Shown piece by piece: positions 44,390 to 52,238 of a stretch of DNA of 64,000 nucleotides (positions within the stretch are counted from its first letter, which is position 1; every line of letters begins with the position of its first letter). Made by a program: the position numbers and the translations under genes. The stretch lies in NCBI GenBank assembly GCA_043764895.1, contig JAYUJY010000115.1, forward strand, positions 1 through 64,000. The letters run 5' to 3'. Under the pieces are notes generated by a model. That model had not been told where the DNA came from, ran no database searches, and saw nothing but the letters and a program-made list of their open reading frames with translations. The DNA is from JAAFJU01 sp043764895 (GTDB lineage Bacteria > Cyanobacteriota > Cyanobacteriia > Leptolyngbyales > Leptolyngbyaceae).

Positions 44390-44501
44390 TTACTCAAAGG
44401 TTATTGCAACCGATCGCACTTCATTGTTATCATATAGAGAATATTCTAGCCCGATCGCACTGACCGACAATCCATCCCTGTCATAACCGTGAGATTTAAT
44501 C

Positions 44502-46007
44502 ATGATGAAACGATCTCTGTTTGTTCTATTGCCTATCGCTATTATTGCTGGTATGCAGATGACAGGCTCCATTTATTGGATGAAAATAAATCTATTTTCT
44601 CAATATAGTAAAAATGAGCAAGTTAATCACCTGATAAAACAGATGATCACAAATGGCTCTATTTATAAAAACCCTGCAATGGAAGAGCTAGAACGAAATG
44701 GCAGAAAGAATCCTGCCGTCGTTTCAGATTTAGTCAACCTACTGAAGACGGGTAATGATGTAAATTGTCTACTTGCAAGTGAAGTAATTGGAAGAGTTGG
44801 AAAGAAAACCCCTAGTACAGTCCTTGCACTACGCCCTCTTCTTAAAGATTCCGATCGATACATTCGTGCTTGGGGATCGATCGCGTTAGGAAGAATAGGA
44901 CAGCCTGCTAAATCCGCTATCCCATCATTAATAACACTCTTCCAAGACCCAGAGCCAGATGTTCGTATCAGTGCCGCTACTGCGTTAGGAAATATGGGAG
45001 AGCCATCTAGAGCAGTCCCACTCTTAACTTCATTGCTGAAAGATCAAAGAACAACCATTCGTTATAGTGCAGCACTCTCCTTAGGAACCATGGGGCAATC
45101 GGCTAAAGCTGCTGTCCCTCAACTTATTCCACTCTTGCAAGATTCAAATGCACTTGTTCGATTTACCACTGTTAATACACTTCAACAAATAGGAGAATCG
45201 GCTGAATTAGCAATTCCACAATTAATTCCACTTCTTAAAGATTCAGATGCAACTGTTCGTCGTGCGACTTTCCGCATATTTGCTACTATGGGAGAATCAG
45301 CATTATCAGCTATTCCACAATTAAATTTACTCCTACAAGACTCAGATTCAGAAATTCGTGTAGGTGCTGCTGAGACGTTAAAAAAACTAGAGAAATTCTC
45401 TGCTATTCCACAATTGACCCAATTACTTAAAGACGCTAATGCCTCCAATCGCCTTTATGCCACTGGACAATTAGGAATCATGGGACGAGGTGCTAAGTCA
45501 GCCATCCCACAATTAATCCTACTCCTTAAAGACTCAGACCCCGATGTCCGCCATGGTGCCGCCTGTACGTTAGGGTTTATGGGCGAACCTACTGCTATCC
45601 CGGTATTAATCTCTTCTATTCAAGACGTACCCATGCGCTCTTCTATTCAAGATACATTGATACGCGCGGGTACAGCCAATGCATTAGGGAGGCTTGGAAA
45701 GCCTGCTAAATCGGCAGTTCCACAGTTGATTCCACTCCTCCAAGACCCGGTGCCATACGTTCGTGAGAGTGTTGTTCGCTCCTTGGGAGATATAGGAGAG
45801 GACTCTAAATCGGCAATTCCAAAATTAATTCCACTTCTGAAAGACTCTAGTTTATCTGTGCGAGTATCTGCCGCTAGCGCACTAGGAAAAATGGGAGAGT
45901 CGGCTGAACTCGCTGTTCCACAGTTGATTCCACTCCTCCAAGACTCTTCTAAAGAGGTTCGTGATGCAGCAGCAAAGACCTTAGAAAAACTTGGTAAAAC
46001 CCCGTAG
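44502..46007 (+). CDS. Membrane-anchored or exported HEAT-repeat protein
   Basis: The 501-residue protein has an N-terminal hydrophobic segment (residues 4-22, LFVLLPIAIIAGMQMTGS) and then about ten to eleven HEAT-like repeats of some 37 residues with the pattern SAIPQLIPLLKDSD-x-VR-x-A-x-ALG-MGE. The repeats are nearly regular, with several near-identical ends (AVPQLIPLLQDS). HEAT proteins of this kind in cyanobacteria include phycobilin lyases and scaffold proteins, but no lyase motif is apparent. It stands alone in a repeat-rich stretch. Role unknown; a protein-binding scaffold is likely. Confidence 0.8.
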   Translation: MMKRSLFVLLPIAIIAGMQMTGSIYWMKINLFSQYSKNEQVNHLIKQMITNGSIYKNPAMEELERNGRKNPAVVSDLVNLLKTGNDVNCLLASEVIGRVGKKTPSTVLALRPLLKDSDRYIRAWGSIALGRIGQPAKSAIPSLITLFQDPEPDVRISAATALGNMGEPSRAVPLLTSLLKDQRTTIRYSAALSLGTMGQSAKAAVPQLIPLLQDSNALVRFTTVNTLQQIGESAELAIPQLIPLLKDSDATVRRATFRIFATMGESALSAIPQLNLLLQDSDSEIRVGAAETLKKLEKFSAIPQLTQLLKDANASNRLYATGQLGIMGRGAKSAIPQLILLLKDSDPDVRHGAACTLGFMGEPTAIPVLISSIQDVPMRSSIQDTLIRAGTANALGRLGKPAKSAVPQLIPLLQDPVPYVRESVVRSLGDIGEDSKSAIPKLIPLLKDSSLSVRVSAASALGKMGESAELAVPQLIPLLQDSSKEVRDAAAKTLEKLGKTP

Positions 46008-46556
46008 TATGACAATAGCAGCGACGCACGATCGACCATCCCCAAGTTTGCCCGATCGATCGAGTTTGCGATCGGCAACATGTTTGGATGGTTGGTGATG
46101 TAGGCGATCGCTCCTTCTCGCTGGGCCACGCTACAAGGAGTCGATCGGTAATGCGTCCAACTCAATTCGGTACGCACTGCGTTCCAATTTGGGAAAACCT
46201 CCTCCAACTCAGCTCCGGCTCCCCCCAAGCTTTCAGCGATCGCCCACTCCTCCCCTTGATCAAAGCCCGCCTCCAACAAGAAATCTGCACCGAAAGACGA
46301 CAGCATCCGCAGCCTCATCCAAAGCCTCAAAAAGAACCCCGGCAACGCCGCCCTCATCACCGGAACCATCACCTCCCTCATTAACCTCAGCGGCTTCCCC
46401 TTCCCAATAGACCCCGCCCTCGCCACCGGACTCACCCTCTACCTCGCCCACATAAGCATCGATGTCTTCTGCGAATGGTCCACCCCCCAGAAACCCAAAC
46501 TCTAGAACAGGTGGTTTATACTGCAAAGTAGGCGATCGTTCCACCCCTCAACTCCC
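46008..46556. pseudogene. Decayed gene region between HEAT protein and HNH pair
   Basis: The 549-bp region carries a degraded plus-strand gene. From about 46277 a frame without start reads DDSIRSLIQSLKKNPGNAAL, then ITGTITSLINLSGFPFPID and ends in TAG near 46505; a shifted upstream frame reads PLLPLIKARLQQEI. Joining them needs a frameshift near 46285. The hydrophobic C-terminus suggests a small membrane protein. Family not recognised. The long minus-strand frame here is a shadow. Confidence 0.5.
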
Positions 46557-46946
46557 ATGACAACCCTCCTCCGCCAACGTCTCCAAACCCTCATTGAGAC
46601 TCTACCCGAAGAGTCCCTCCTCCGTGCCGAATCCCTGCTAACAGACTTAAAATCAGTACCCGCAAACCGACCTGCATCATCTCAGGAAGCACCTTTTATT
46701 GAAATCATCGATCGCCGATTGCCCCCCGAAACCCAAACTCGCCTCAACACCCTCCGCCAGCGCCTAGCCGACGAAACTATCACAGCAGCCGAACATCAGG
46801 AACTATTAACCTTCATAGACCCGATCGAGCAAATGGATGCAGAGCGTGTAGAAGCAATGATTCAACTCGCCCAACTCCGCAACGTTAATCTAACCACCAT
46901 CATCCAGGAATTTCTCCCTAACCCACAGAAACTCCATGTCATCTAG
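46557..46946 (+). CDS. Small helical protein paired with HNH nuclease
   Basis: The 129-residue protein is helical: LLRQRLQTLIETLPEESLLR, then LNTLRQRLADETITAAEHQE and AERVEAMIQLAQLRNVNL. It has no signal peptide. Its stop lies 11 bp inside the start of the HNH gene, so the two are translationally coupled. Such small helical genes often precede HNH nuclease genes in cyanobacterial genomes, with an antitoxin-like role suspected but unproven. I recognise no defined family. Confidence 0.7.
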   Translation: MTTLLRQRLQTLIETLPEESLLRAESLLTDLKSVPANRPASSQEAPFIEIIDRRLPPETQTRLNTLRQRLADETITAAEHQELLTFIDPIEQMDAERVEAMIQLAQLRNVNLTTIIQEFLPNPQKLHVI

Positions 46947-47361
46947 CTACATCTCTGACGCACTGCGGCAAATAATCGTAGCCCGTGCCCAAAACCGTTG
47001 CGAATATTGCAAATGCTCAGCAGATATCACAACAGAAACGTTCTCAGTTGAACATACTTGTCCTCGAAGTTTAGGCGGTAGTAACACACTAGACAACTTG
47101 GCTTGGAGCTGTATGGGTTGCAACAGCTTCAAAGGCGCAAGAATCAACGCGATCGATCCTTTGACCCAGCAACTTGCTCCACTATTTAATCCTCGACAGC
47201 AAACTTGGGAGGAACACTTCTCTTGGAGTGCTGACTATTGTGAAATAGTAGGCCAAACACCCACTGGACGCGCTTCAGTACAAGCCCTCAAGCTAAATCG
47301 CAAAGGTATAGTCAATCTACGCCTAATTCTGGCCCAAGTCGGCGAACATCCACCACAATAG
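46936..47361 (+). CDS. HNH endonuclease
   Basis: The 141-residue nuclease has the full zinc-bound beta-beta-alpha-metal layout: Cys22-x2-Cys25 (RCEYC), VEHTCPRSLGGSNTLDNLAW with His40 as the general base, and Cys59-x2-Cys62 (CMGCNSFKG) with Asn63. The fold and spacing are those of the small stand-alone HNH proteins of cyanobacteria. The C-terminal 60 residues are a substrate-specific extension (PLFNPRQQTWEEHFSWSADY). It overlaps the upstream 129-aa gene by 11 bp. DNA target unknown. Confidence 0.88.
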   Translation: MSSSYISDALRQIIVARAQNRCEYCKCSADITTETFSVEHTCPRSLGGSNTLDNLAWSCMGCNSFKGARINAIDPLTQQLAPLFNPRQQTWEEHFSWSADYCEIVGQTPTGRASVQALKLNRKGIVNLRLILAQVGEHPPQ

Positions 47362-47495
47362 CGATCGAAGAGCGCACGCGCTACAACGTCTAACGTTCGA
47401 TCGATCGCAAAACCGGGCACCCTGAAAATAATCAAATCATCGTCTGTAAGTCTTAAAAATTGGGCCTTACAGCACTACTCAGAACCCTTCACATC

Positions 47496-47972
47496 ATGTC
47501 ATACCAAAACATCTCCGCGCAGATTTCACCCGCTGACCTACAAGAGATCAAAGCCGCACTCGCCACGATCGAAACCAAACTCCCCTTCCTCGTCCATCTA
47601 ACGATCGAAGAACGCCGCAAAATTGTCAAAATGGGCGACAAAAGTTTGGCCTTTGTTAATAATAGTTTGGCAGCAGCTCAGTCTAATCCCAACGTCTTAC
47701 CTGTTAGTTTTGACGTGAATGAATTCAAAATGGACTACGAACTCGCAATGGCCTTGAGCGAGATTCGTATGAACCTCCAACAGCTTAACGAAAAAGTCGA
47801 TGACACGTTGATGGCCGTGAGTGGTGAAGTCATGACTAGCAGCCTCACCGTCTATGACTACGTAAAAACCGCTGCGAAGAAGACACCGGGACTTAAAGCG
47901 ATCGCCGATCAACTCGGAGAACGCTTCAAAGCCTCCCGCACCAAAGCTCCCAAAGAAGCCACCGCCGCCTAA
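47496..47972 (+). CDS. Conserved-type helical protein, unknown function
   Basis: The 158-residue protein starts MSYQNISAQISPADLQEIKA (ATG at 47496; an earlier ATG/TTG frame start at 47460 adds 12 unconserved-looking residues). It is helical with KLPFLVHLTIEERRKIVKMG, NLQQLNEKVDDTLMAVSGEV and ends in a Lys/Ala-rich tail (SRTKAPKEATAA). No signal peptide. The family is one of unknown function as far as I recognise. A terminator-like hairpin follows. Confidence 0.7.
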   Translation: MSYQNISAQISPADLQEIKAALATIETKLPFLVHLTIEERRKIVKMGDKSLAFVNNSLAAAQSNPNVLPVSFDVNEFKMDYELAMALSEIRMNLQQLNEKVDDTLMAVSGEVMTSSLTVYDYVKTAAKKTPGLKAIADQLGERFKASRTKAPKEATAA

Positions 47973-47980
47973 CCCCATAA

Positions 47981-48023
47981 AAGGCTCACTGAAGCAGATC
48001 GATCGCTAACCCGTGAGCCTTTG
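47981..48023 (+). terminator. Terminator-like hairpin after the 158-aa gene
   Basis: AAAGGCTCAC and GTGAGCCTTT form a perfect 10-bp stem with a 23-base loop, 9 bp after the stop. Only TTT follows, so strength is uncertain. Confidence 0.6.
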
Positions 48024-48211
48024 AACTCCGCTACCCGAGCTTTGAACTCCGACGACGGACCTCTGAACTCCGACGACGAGCCTCTGGACTCCGCTACCTG
48101 AGTTTTGAACTCCGACGACGAGCCTCTAAACTCCAACGACGAACCTCTGAACTCCGCTACCCGAGCTTTGAACTCCAACGACGAGCTTCTGAACTCCGAT
48201 GATGAGCTTGA
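48023..48211. repeat. Nine 21-bp tandem units in a 63-bp higher-order pattern
   Basis: Nine consecutive 21-bp units all start TGAACTCC or one base off. Two types alternate: A (TGAACTCCGCTACCCGAGCTT at 48023, 48086, 48149) and B (TGAACTCCGACGACGAGCCTC-like), in the order A-B-B three times. The true period is therefore 63 bp. The minus strand is open through it (heptapeptide repeats such as EFRGSSS) but no ribosome binding site supports a gene. Confidence 0.9.
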
Positions 48212-48335
48212 GGGGTTAAAGACAGAACTCCTCAATACCAAATTTTCTAATCATTGTTACAAATTCGCCTTCATCCCCCATTCAAGTTGACAGTCAATGA
48301 CGTGTTTGGCTGGTTGTTGAAATAAGACCCCGCCT

Positions 48336-48962
48336 CTACGACCCGGCCATCCAGACTAAATAGGCCAAAATCTGACCCACAGGCGTCAACGGATAATCCG
48401 TCACATCGTTGGCGAAGCCTCTCATTCTGAGAATCGTCAACTCATGACCGACCAACCGCATAAACCGCCACTGCGTCCCACTACTCACCGCCCCATAGAT
48501 TGCCTCAATGGTCTGTCCCTTCATCGCATTGAACCGCTGCGCCGCCACCATCTCCGCCGCACACTGCCCCAAACCCAACCGCAAATCTGCCTTCTTCGCT
48601 TCCACCAACGTAAACACAGGCGCTTCGATTTCGATCAAAGCAGGCGATCGACTGAGCAAAAAATCGCAGGTTCCATTCAACCCGACCGACTCATCCACCG
48701 TAAAATCTTCCCCCGAAAAGAAGCCAATCTGCTGCTTCAGAATCTGCCGAACTTCGAGCAAAATCGGCGTGATCAACAACTCCGATCGCACCTTTTCACT
48801 CCCCGTTGCCGTCGCAATCGGCATCCCAAACTGCAAATAATCATGCAACATCTGTGATGGAACCAACTCCGGTAGCTCCGGCAGAAAACGAACTCCTTCC
48901 AGAGTTGTGATTCCAAAGGCATCTTTGACACTCGCCAACGTTTTAAATTGACTGTAGGACAT
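48336..48962 (-). CDS. PD-(D/E)XK-type nuclease-fold protein, paralogue 2
   Basis: The 208-residue paralogue of 10034-10630 has the same nuclease-like core: NGTCDFLLS with Asp100, PVFTLVEAKKADL with Glu121 and Lys123, and AIYGAVSSGTQWRFMRLVG. In its C-terminal region RMRGFANDVT is encoded by repeat fragment 48407-48422 (GTTGGCGAAGCCTCT on the opposite strand). The repeat inserted in frame and the gene remains open to the normal end. Function unknown; no methylase or antitoxin partner is adjacent. Confidence 0.75.
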   Translation of the reverse strand: MSYSQFKTLASVKDAFGITTLEGVRFLPELPELVPSQMLHDYLQFGMPIATATGSEKVRSELLITPILLEVRQILKQQIGFFSGEDFTVDESVGLNGTCDFLLSRSPALIEIEAPVFTLVEAKKADLRLGLGQCAAEMVAAQRFNAMKGQTIEAIYGAVSSGTQWRFMRLVGHELTILRMRGFANDVTDYPLTPVGQILAYLVWMAGS

Positions 48963-49012
48963 GAGTCAAACCTCCAGATTCAGCACTTATCCTATTGTAT
49001 CGATCGCATCTC

Positions 49013-50200
49013 CTAAATTTTCTGACCCACCGCCAACGTTCTCACTTCGCCATTGCGACGAACAACAGCGCTCCCATTCTCAATCTTCACCACAACCCAT
49101 CCGCTCGACCCAATATTTTCACCCTTCTCGTAGCGTTGGCTCACCCCATTCATCTCAAACAAAATGGCAGACTGTGACCCGAGTTCCATCACCGCCTTCA
49201 ACGTCCGCATTGGCGCAGGCGCTTGACTCACCGGAGCTACAGTACGCGCCGCTGCACTTGTTCCTGGCATGACGGCGATCGGCGCAACCACCCCAGGAGA
49301 CCGATTCACCCCGCCAGATAAGCGATCGACCAGCCCCGAAAGCTTAGACACCGCCTGATTCAAATCATTCTGTACAGGGTTTATCACCGCATTACTCGGC
49401 GCATTAGCCGTTCCCGGAACAGTCCCCGGATTCACAGGACGAGGCATTCCACCAATGACAATAGGCGGGCCGGGAGGAGTTTTAGACGCATTGCCAGGAA
49501 TTTTTACCGTCGGCAACATAGAGGTTCCCGGAATCGATAGATTCAAAGGCGGAACATTGGCTCCGGGCTGCGTTGACTTGACCTTCGCGTCAATAGACTC
49601 CAAGGTTTTGCCCATATAGTCCGCAAACTTCACATCATTGGGGTTAACTGGAACCGAAGCGACCGGAGTCGTCGATCCGGCTCTAAGCGTCGCTAATGCG
49701 CGCCCAATCACACCCTGACTCCCCAACATAATCATCACTGCCGCTACCGCAGACGAGCAGCCCACGAAAATCAACATCTTTTCAAACAAGCCGTAGGACG
49801 ACGCTCTGGCCTCATGACGCGCAATTTCGGCCTTTGACTCTGGAATTTCAACTGAATCTTCAGGGATACTCAAGACCTGAGGCATCCCGCTAGCTGACAA
49901 TCCACTAGCCGCTAAACTGGCCGCCAATCCGGGCGATGCCGCGATCGAAGGATGGGTGGAAAGAAACGTCGCAAAATCTAAATTAATGGGCGTCCTCGCC
50001 TTAGGTTCTTCCACCATTAGCGGCTCACTGGGCGGCACCAACGTCCCGTCCAACAACCCATCCAAATCACCAAACAACTCATCCATTAAGCCTTTAGCAT
50101 ACGTCTGAGACGAATTTGCTCCCACAGCAGAAGCATCGATCGCAGTCTCGGTCGATCGAATTTGAAGATTAAGTTCTGTGCTGGAAACAGTATTATCCAT
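49013..50200 (-). CDS. Single-pass protein with GspC/PilP-like C-terminal domain
   Basis: The 395-residue protein has an acidic N-terminal cytoplasmic part (residues 1-135), one membrane helix (about 139-160, MLIFVGCSSAVAAVMIMLGS), a long Pro-rich periplasmic linker (about 190-300) and a C-terminal domain (about 330-395) that resembles the GspC/PilP homology region: KAVMELGSQSAILFEMNGVS, then GSSGWVVVKIENGSAVVRRN and GEVRTLAVGQKI. This is the clamp-like domain of type II secretion and type IV pilus inner-membrane proteins. A role in pilus or secretion assembly is inferred. It is divergent from hemE. Confidence 0.7.
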   Translation of the reverse strand: MDNTVSSTELNLQIRSTETAIDASAVGANSSQTYAKGLMDELFGDLDGLLDGTLVPPSEPLMVEEPKARTPINLDFATFLSTHPSIAASPGLAASLAASGLSASGMPQVLSIPEDSVEIPESKAEIARHEARASSYGLFEKMLIFVGCSSAVAAVMIMLGSQGVIGRALATLRAGSTTPVASVPVNPNDVKFADYMGKTLESIDAKVKSTQPGANVPPLNLSIPGTSMLPTVKIPGNASKTPPGPPIVIGGMPRPVNPGTVPGTANAPSNAVINPVQNDLNQAVSKLSGLVDRLSGGVNRSPGVVAPIAVMPGTSAAARTVAPVSQAPAPMRTLKAVMELGSQSAILFEMNGVSQRYEKGENIGSSGWVVVKIENGSAVVRRNGEVRTLAVGQKI

Positions 50201-50445
50201 GAGTCATCTGTAGCCGATTCGTGCAATGAATGCCCCATACTATCCGAAGATCCCGAAAACGAACCACAAACCTGCCGCAAAACTGTCAATATTCGCCAGA
50301 TTTCGATCGTTTGACACTACCGTTACAAACTGCCGTCACAAAATTACAAAACCGTTACAAACCCCGTCAATCCTGCACGATCGGTTCCACAAGGATGATA
50401 GGGTGACCACTGTATCCACGTTGAAACATCAGTATAGAGGCGGAC

Positions 50446-51492
50446 ATGACGGGCGAAATTCCTTTACTCCTTCGCGCAGCACGCGGTGAAATCGTTGAGC
50501 GCCCACCCGTCTGGATGATGCGGCAGGCAGGACGATATATGAAGATCTACCGCGATCTGCGTGAAAAATATCCGTCGTTTAGAGAGCGATCGGAGAATCC
50601 TGATTTGTCCCTCGAAATTTCACTTCAGCCTTGGCGTGCGTTTCAGCCCGATGGCGTGATTATGTTCTCGGACATTTTGACCCCGCTGACCGGAATGGGA
50701 ATCCCCTTTGACATCATCGAAAGCAAAGGACCCATCATCGATCCACCCATCCGCACCGCCGCCCAAATCAACGCTGTTCGGCCCCTAAACCCCGAAGAAT
50801 CCCTTCCCTTCGTCAAAACTGTTCTGCAAAATTTGCGCTCAGAAGTGGGCAATAAAGCAGGCGTCTTGGGCTTCGTTGGATCGCCTTGGACCTTGGCTGC
50901 CTATGCGATTGAAGGCAAATCCTCCAAGGACTACGCCAACATCAAGCGCATGGCTTTCTCAGAACCCGAGCTATTACACACCCTGCTGGGTAAAATCGCC
51001 GATTCTATTGCAACCTACGTCAAGTTCCAAATCGACAGCGGCGCACAAATCGTTCAGCTTTTCGACTCTTGGGCGGGCAATCTCAGCCCCATGGACTATG
51101 ACGTTTTCGCGCTTCCTTATCAGCAGCGCGTCATTCGCCAAGTCAAAGAAACCCATCCCGATACGCCCTTGATTATTTATATCAGCGGCAGTGCTGGCGT
51201 GCTTGAACGGATGGGCCAGACGGGTGCGGACATTGTGAGTGTGGACTGGACCGTGGATATGGCGGATGCGCGCCGTCGTCTGGGTCCCGATATGGGGGTT
51301 CAGGGGAACGTCGATCCGGGTGTGCTTTTTGGCACTAAAGACTTTATCCGCGATCGGATGATCGACACGGTGAGAAAGGCTGGCAAACACAAGCACATTC
51401 TGAACTTGGGTCATGGAATTTTGCCCGGAACCCCTGAAGAAAATGGTCAACACTTCTTTGAAATTGGGAAAAGTATTAATGATTATCTGTAA
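50446..51492 (+). CDS. hemE: Uroporphyrinogen decarboxylase
   Basis: HemE removes four carboxyl groups from uroporphyrinogen III to give coproporphyrinogen III, feeding haem, chlorophyll and bilin synthesis. The 348-residue protein opens with the diagnostic RPPVWMMRQAGRYMKIYR and has SDILTPLTGMGIPF, GFVGSPWTLAAYAIEG and GNVDPGVLFG, then HILNLGHGILPGTPEENG. The start has GAGGCGGAC just upstream. It is a single gene followed by a strong terminator. Confidence 0.98.
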   Translation: MTGEIPLLLRAARGEIVERPPVWMMRQAGRYMKIYRDLREKYPSFRERSENPDLSLEISLQPWRAFQPDGVIMFSDILTPLTGMGIPFDIIESKGPIIDPPIRTAAQINAVRPLNPEESLPFVKTVLQNLRSEVGNKAGVLGFVGSPWTLAAYAIEGKSSKDYANIKRMAFSEPELLHTLLGKIADSIATYVKFQIDSGAQIVQLFDSWAGNLSPMDYDVFALPYQQRVIRQVKETHPDTPLIIYISGSAGVLERMGQTGADIVSVDWTVDMADARRRLGPDMGVQGNVDPGVLFGTKDFIRDRMIDTVRKAGKHKHILNLGHGILPGTPEENGQHFFEIGKSINDYL

Positions 51493-51524
51493 GAGATAGT
51501 CGTTAGGAAAAAGTTTGACCTCAT

Positions 51525-51565
51525 AAAAAAGCGATCGTTACTCTGTTAGTTTCGATCGCTTTTTT
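51525..51565. terminator. Bidirectional terminator between hemE and the 157-aa gene
   Basis: AAAAAAGCGATCG and CGATCGCTTTTTT form a perfect 13-bp stem with a 15-base loop. It serves two convergent genes. Confidence 0.93.
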
Positions 51566-51575
51566 AGGCTCATTC

Positions 51576-52049
51576 CTAATTTCCTTGAGTTGTCAACCGA
51601 TAACTTCCTCGACCACCCGATTCCATAGAACCCACCCAAACTTTGTATACGCCCGGTTCCCAGTCTGAACCTGAGACGCTAGCATCTTTCTTACTTCCAG
51701 TATCATCCCCACATCGCAACTCGCCGTTCGGACCTTGAACCACAAGGGTTGTATCGCGTCCGCCACTGTTAACTTTGAGAGTCAGGTTTGAGAGGCGCGT
51801 CTTGAGGGTCATGAGGTGATCAGGGTTCGGATCGCCGAAGCCGAGACATTTGTTGCCCGATCGATCGGTGCTTCCGGTGAGGGCGGGAATGGAAGTGGTG
51901 CCACCCGTGCTGCCGCCGACAGATACGGACGTTTTGGCGGAGTCTAGGGTGAACGATTCAAAGTTGGCTTGGGCTGTTGCCAGGGTTGCGGTGGCGAGGA
52001 CAGCCCCGATCGCGGTAATTAATGTGGTGATGGAGGATAAACGTTTCAT
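51576..52049 (-). CDS. Secreted PPC-like domain protein
   Basis: The 157-residue precursor starts MKRLSSITTLITAIGAVLAT with a signal peptide ending near ATAQA. The mature part has the beta-sandwich text of bacterial pre-peptidase C-terminal (PPC-like) domains: NLTLKVNSGGRDTTLVVQGP, the Cys pair (NKCLGFG and LRCGDDTG) and SDWEPGVYKVWVGS. I choose the ATG at 52049, as the longer open frame has no conserved N-terminus. It probably sits in the periplasm or outside. Function unknown. Confidence 0.72.
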   Translation of the reverse strand: MKRLSSITTLITAIGAVLATATLATAQANFESFTLDSAKTSVSVGGSTGGTTSIPALTGSTDRSGNKCLGFGDPNPDHLMTLKTRLSNLTLKVNSGGRDTTLVVQGPNGELRCGDDTGSKKDASVSGSDWEPGVYKVWVGSMESGGRGSYRLTTQGN

Positions 52050-52180
52050 GGAGGGGTGCCTTTTGGAATCGCTAGAGTCTACCTGGAGCATCAAATGCAC
52101 TGGATATTGCATTGGACGATGAAACACTTATGCAAGTTTCCCTGGGTCTTTACTCATTATTGCGCAACTCAAACGGCGCG

Positions 52181-52217
52181 CCTGTGTCAGCCGGGACGGA
52201 TTTCCGATTGACACAGG
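52181..52217 (-). terminator. Terminator-like hairpin at end of the surface operon
   Basis: CCTGTGTCA and TGACACAGG form a perfect 9-bp stem with a 19-base loop, 22 bp past the stop of the giant gene. No T-run follows. Confidence 0.5.
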
Positions 52218-52238
52218 CAGGTTACTTCTTTGGGCGTG

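Noticed and set aside
45647..46435. 262-residue minus-strand open frame
   Set aside because: It overlaps the repetitive HEAT gene on the other strand and runs into the decayed region; no start signal or known motif.
48023..48211. CRISPR array
   Set aside because: Units are contiguous 21-bp repeats without unique spacers, and no cas gene is present.
47969..48241. 90-residue minus-strand ORF of heptapeptide repeats
   Set aside because: It is the translation of the tandem repeat; no start signal or other support, so it is treated as repeat DNA.
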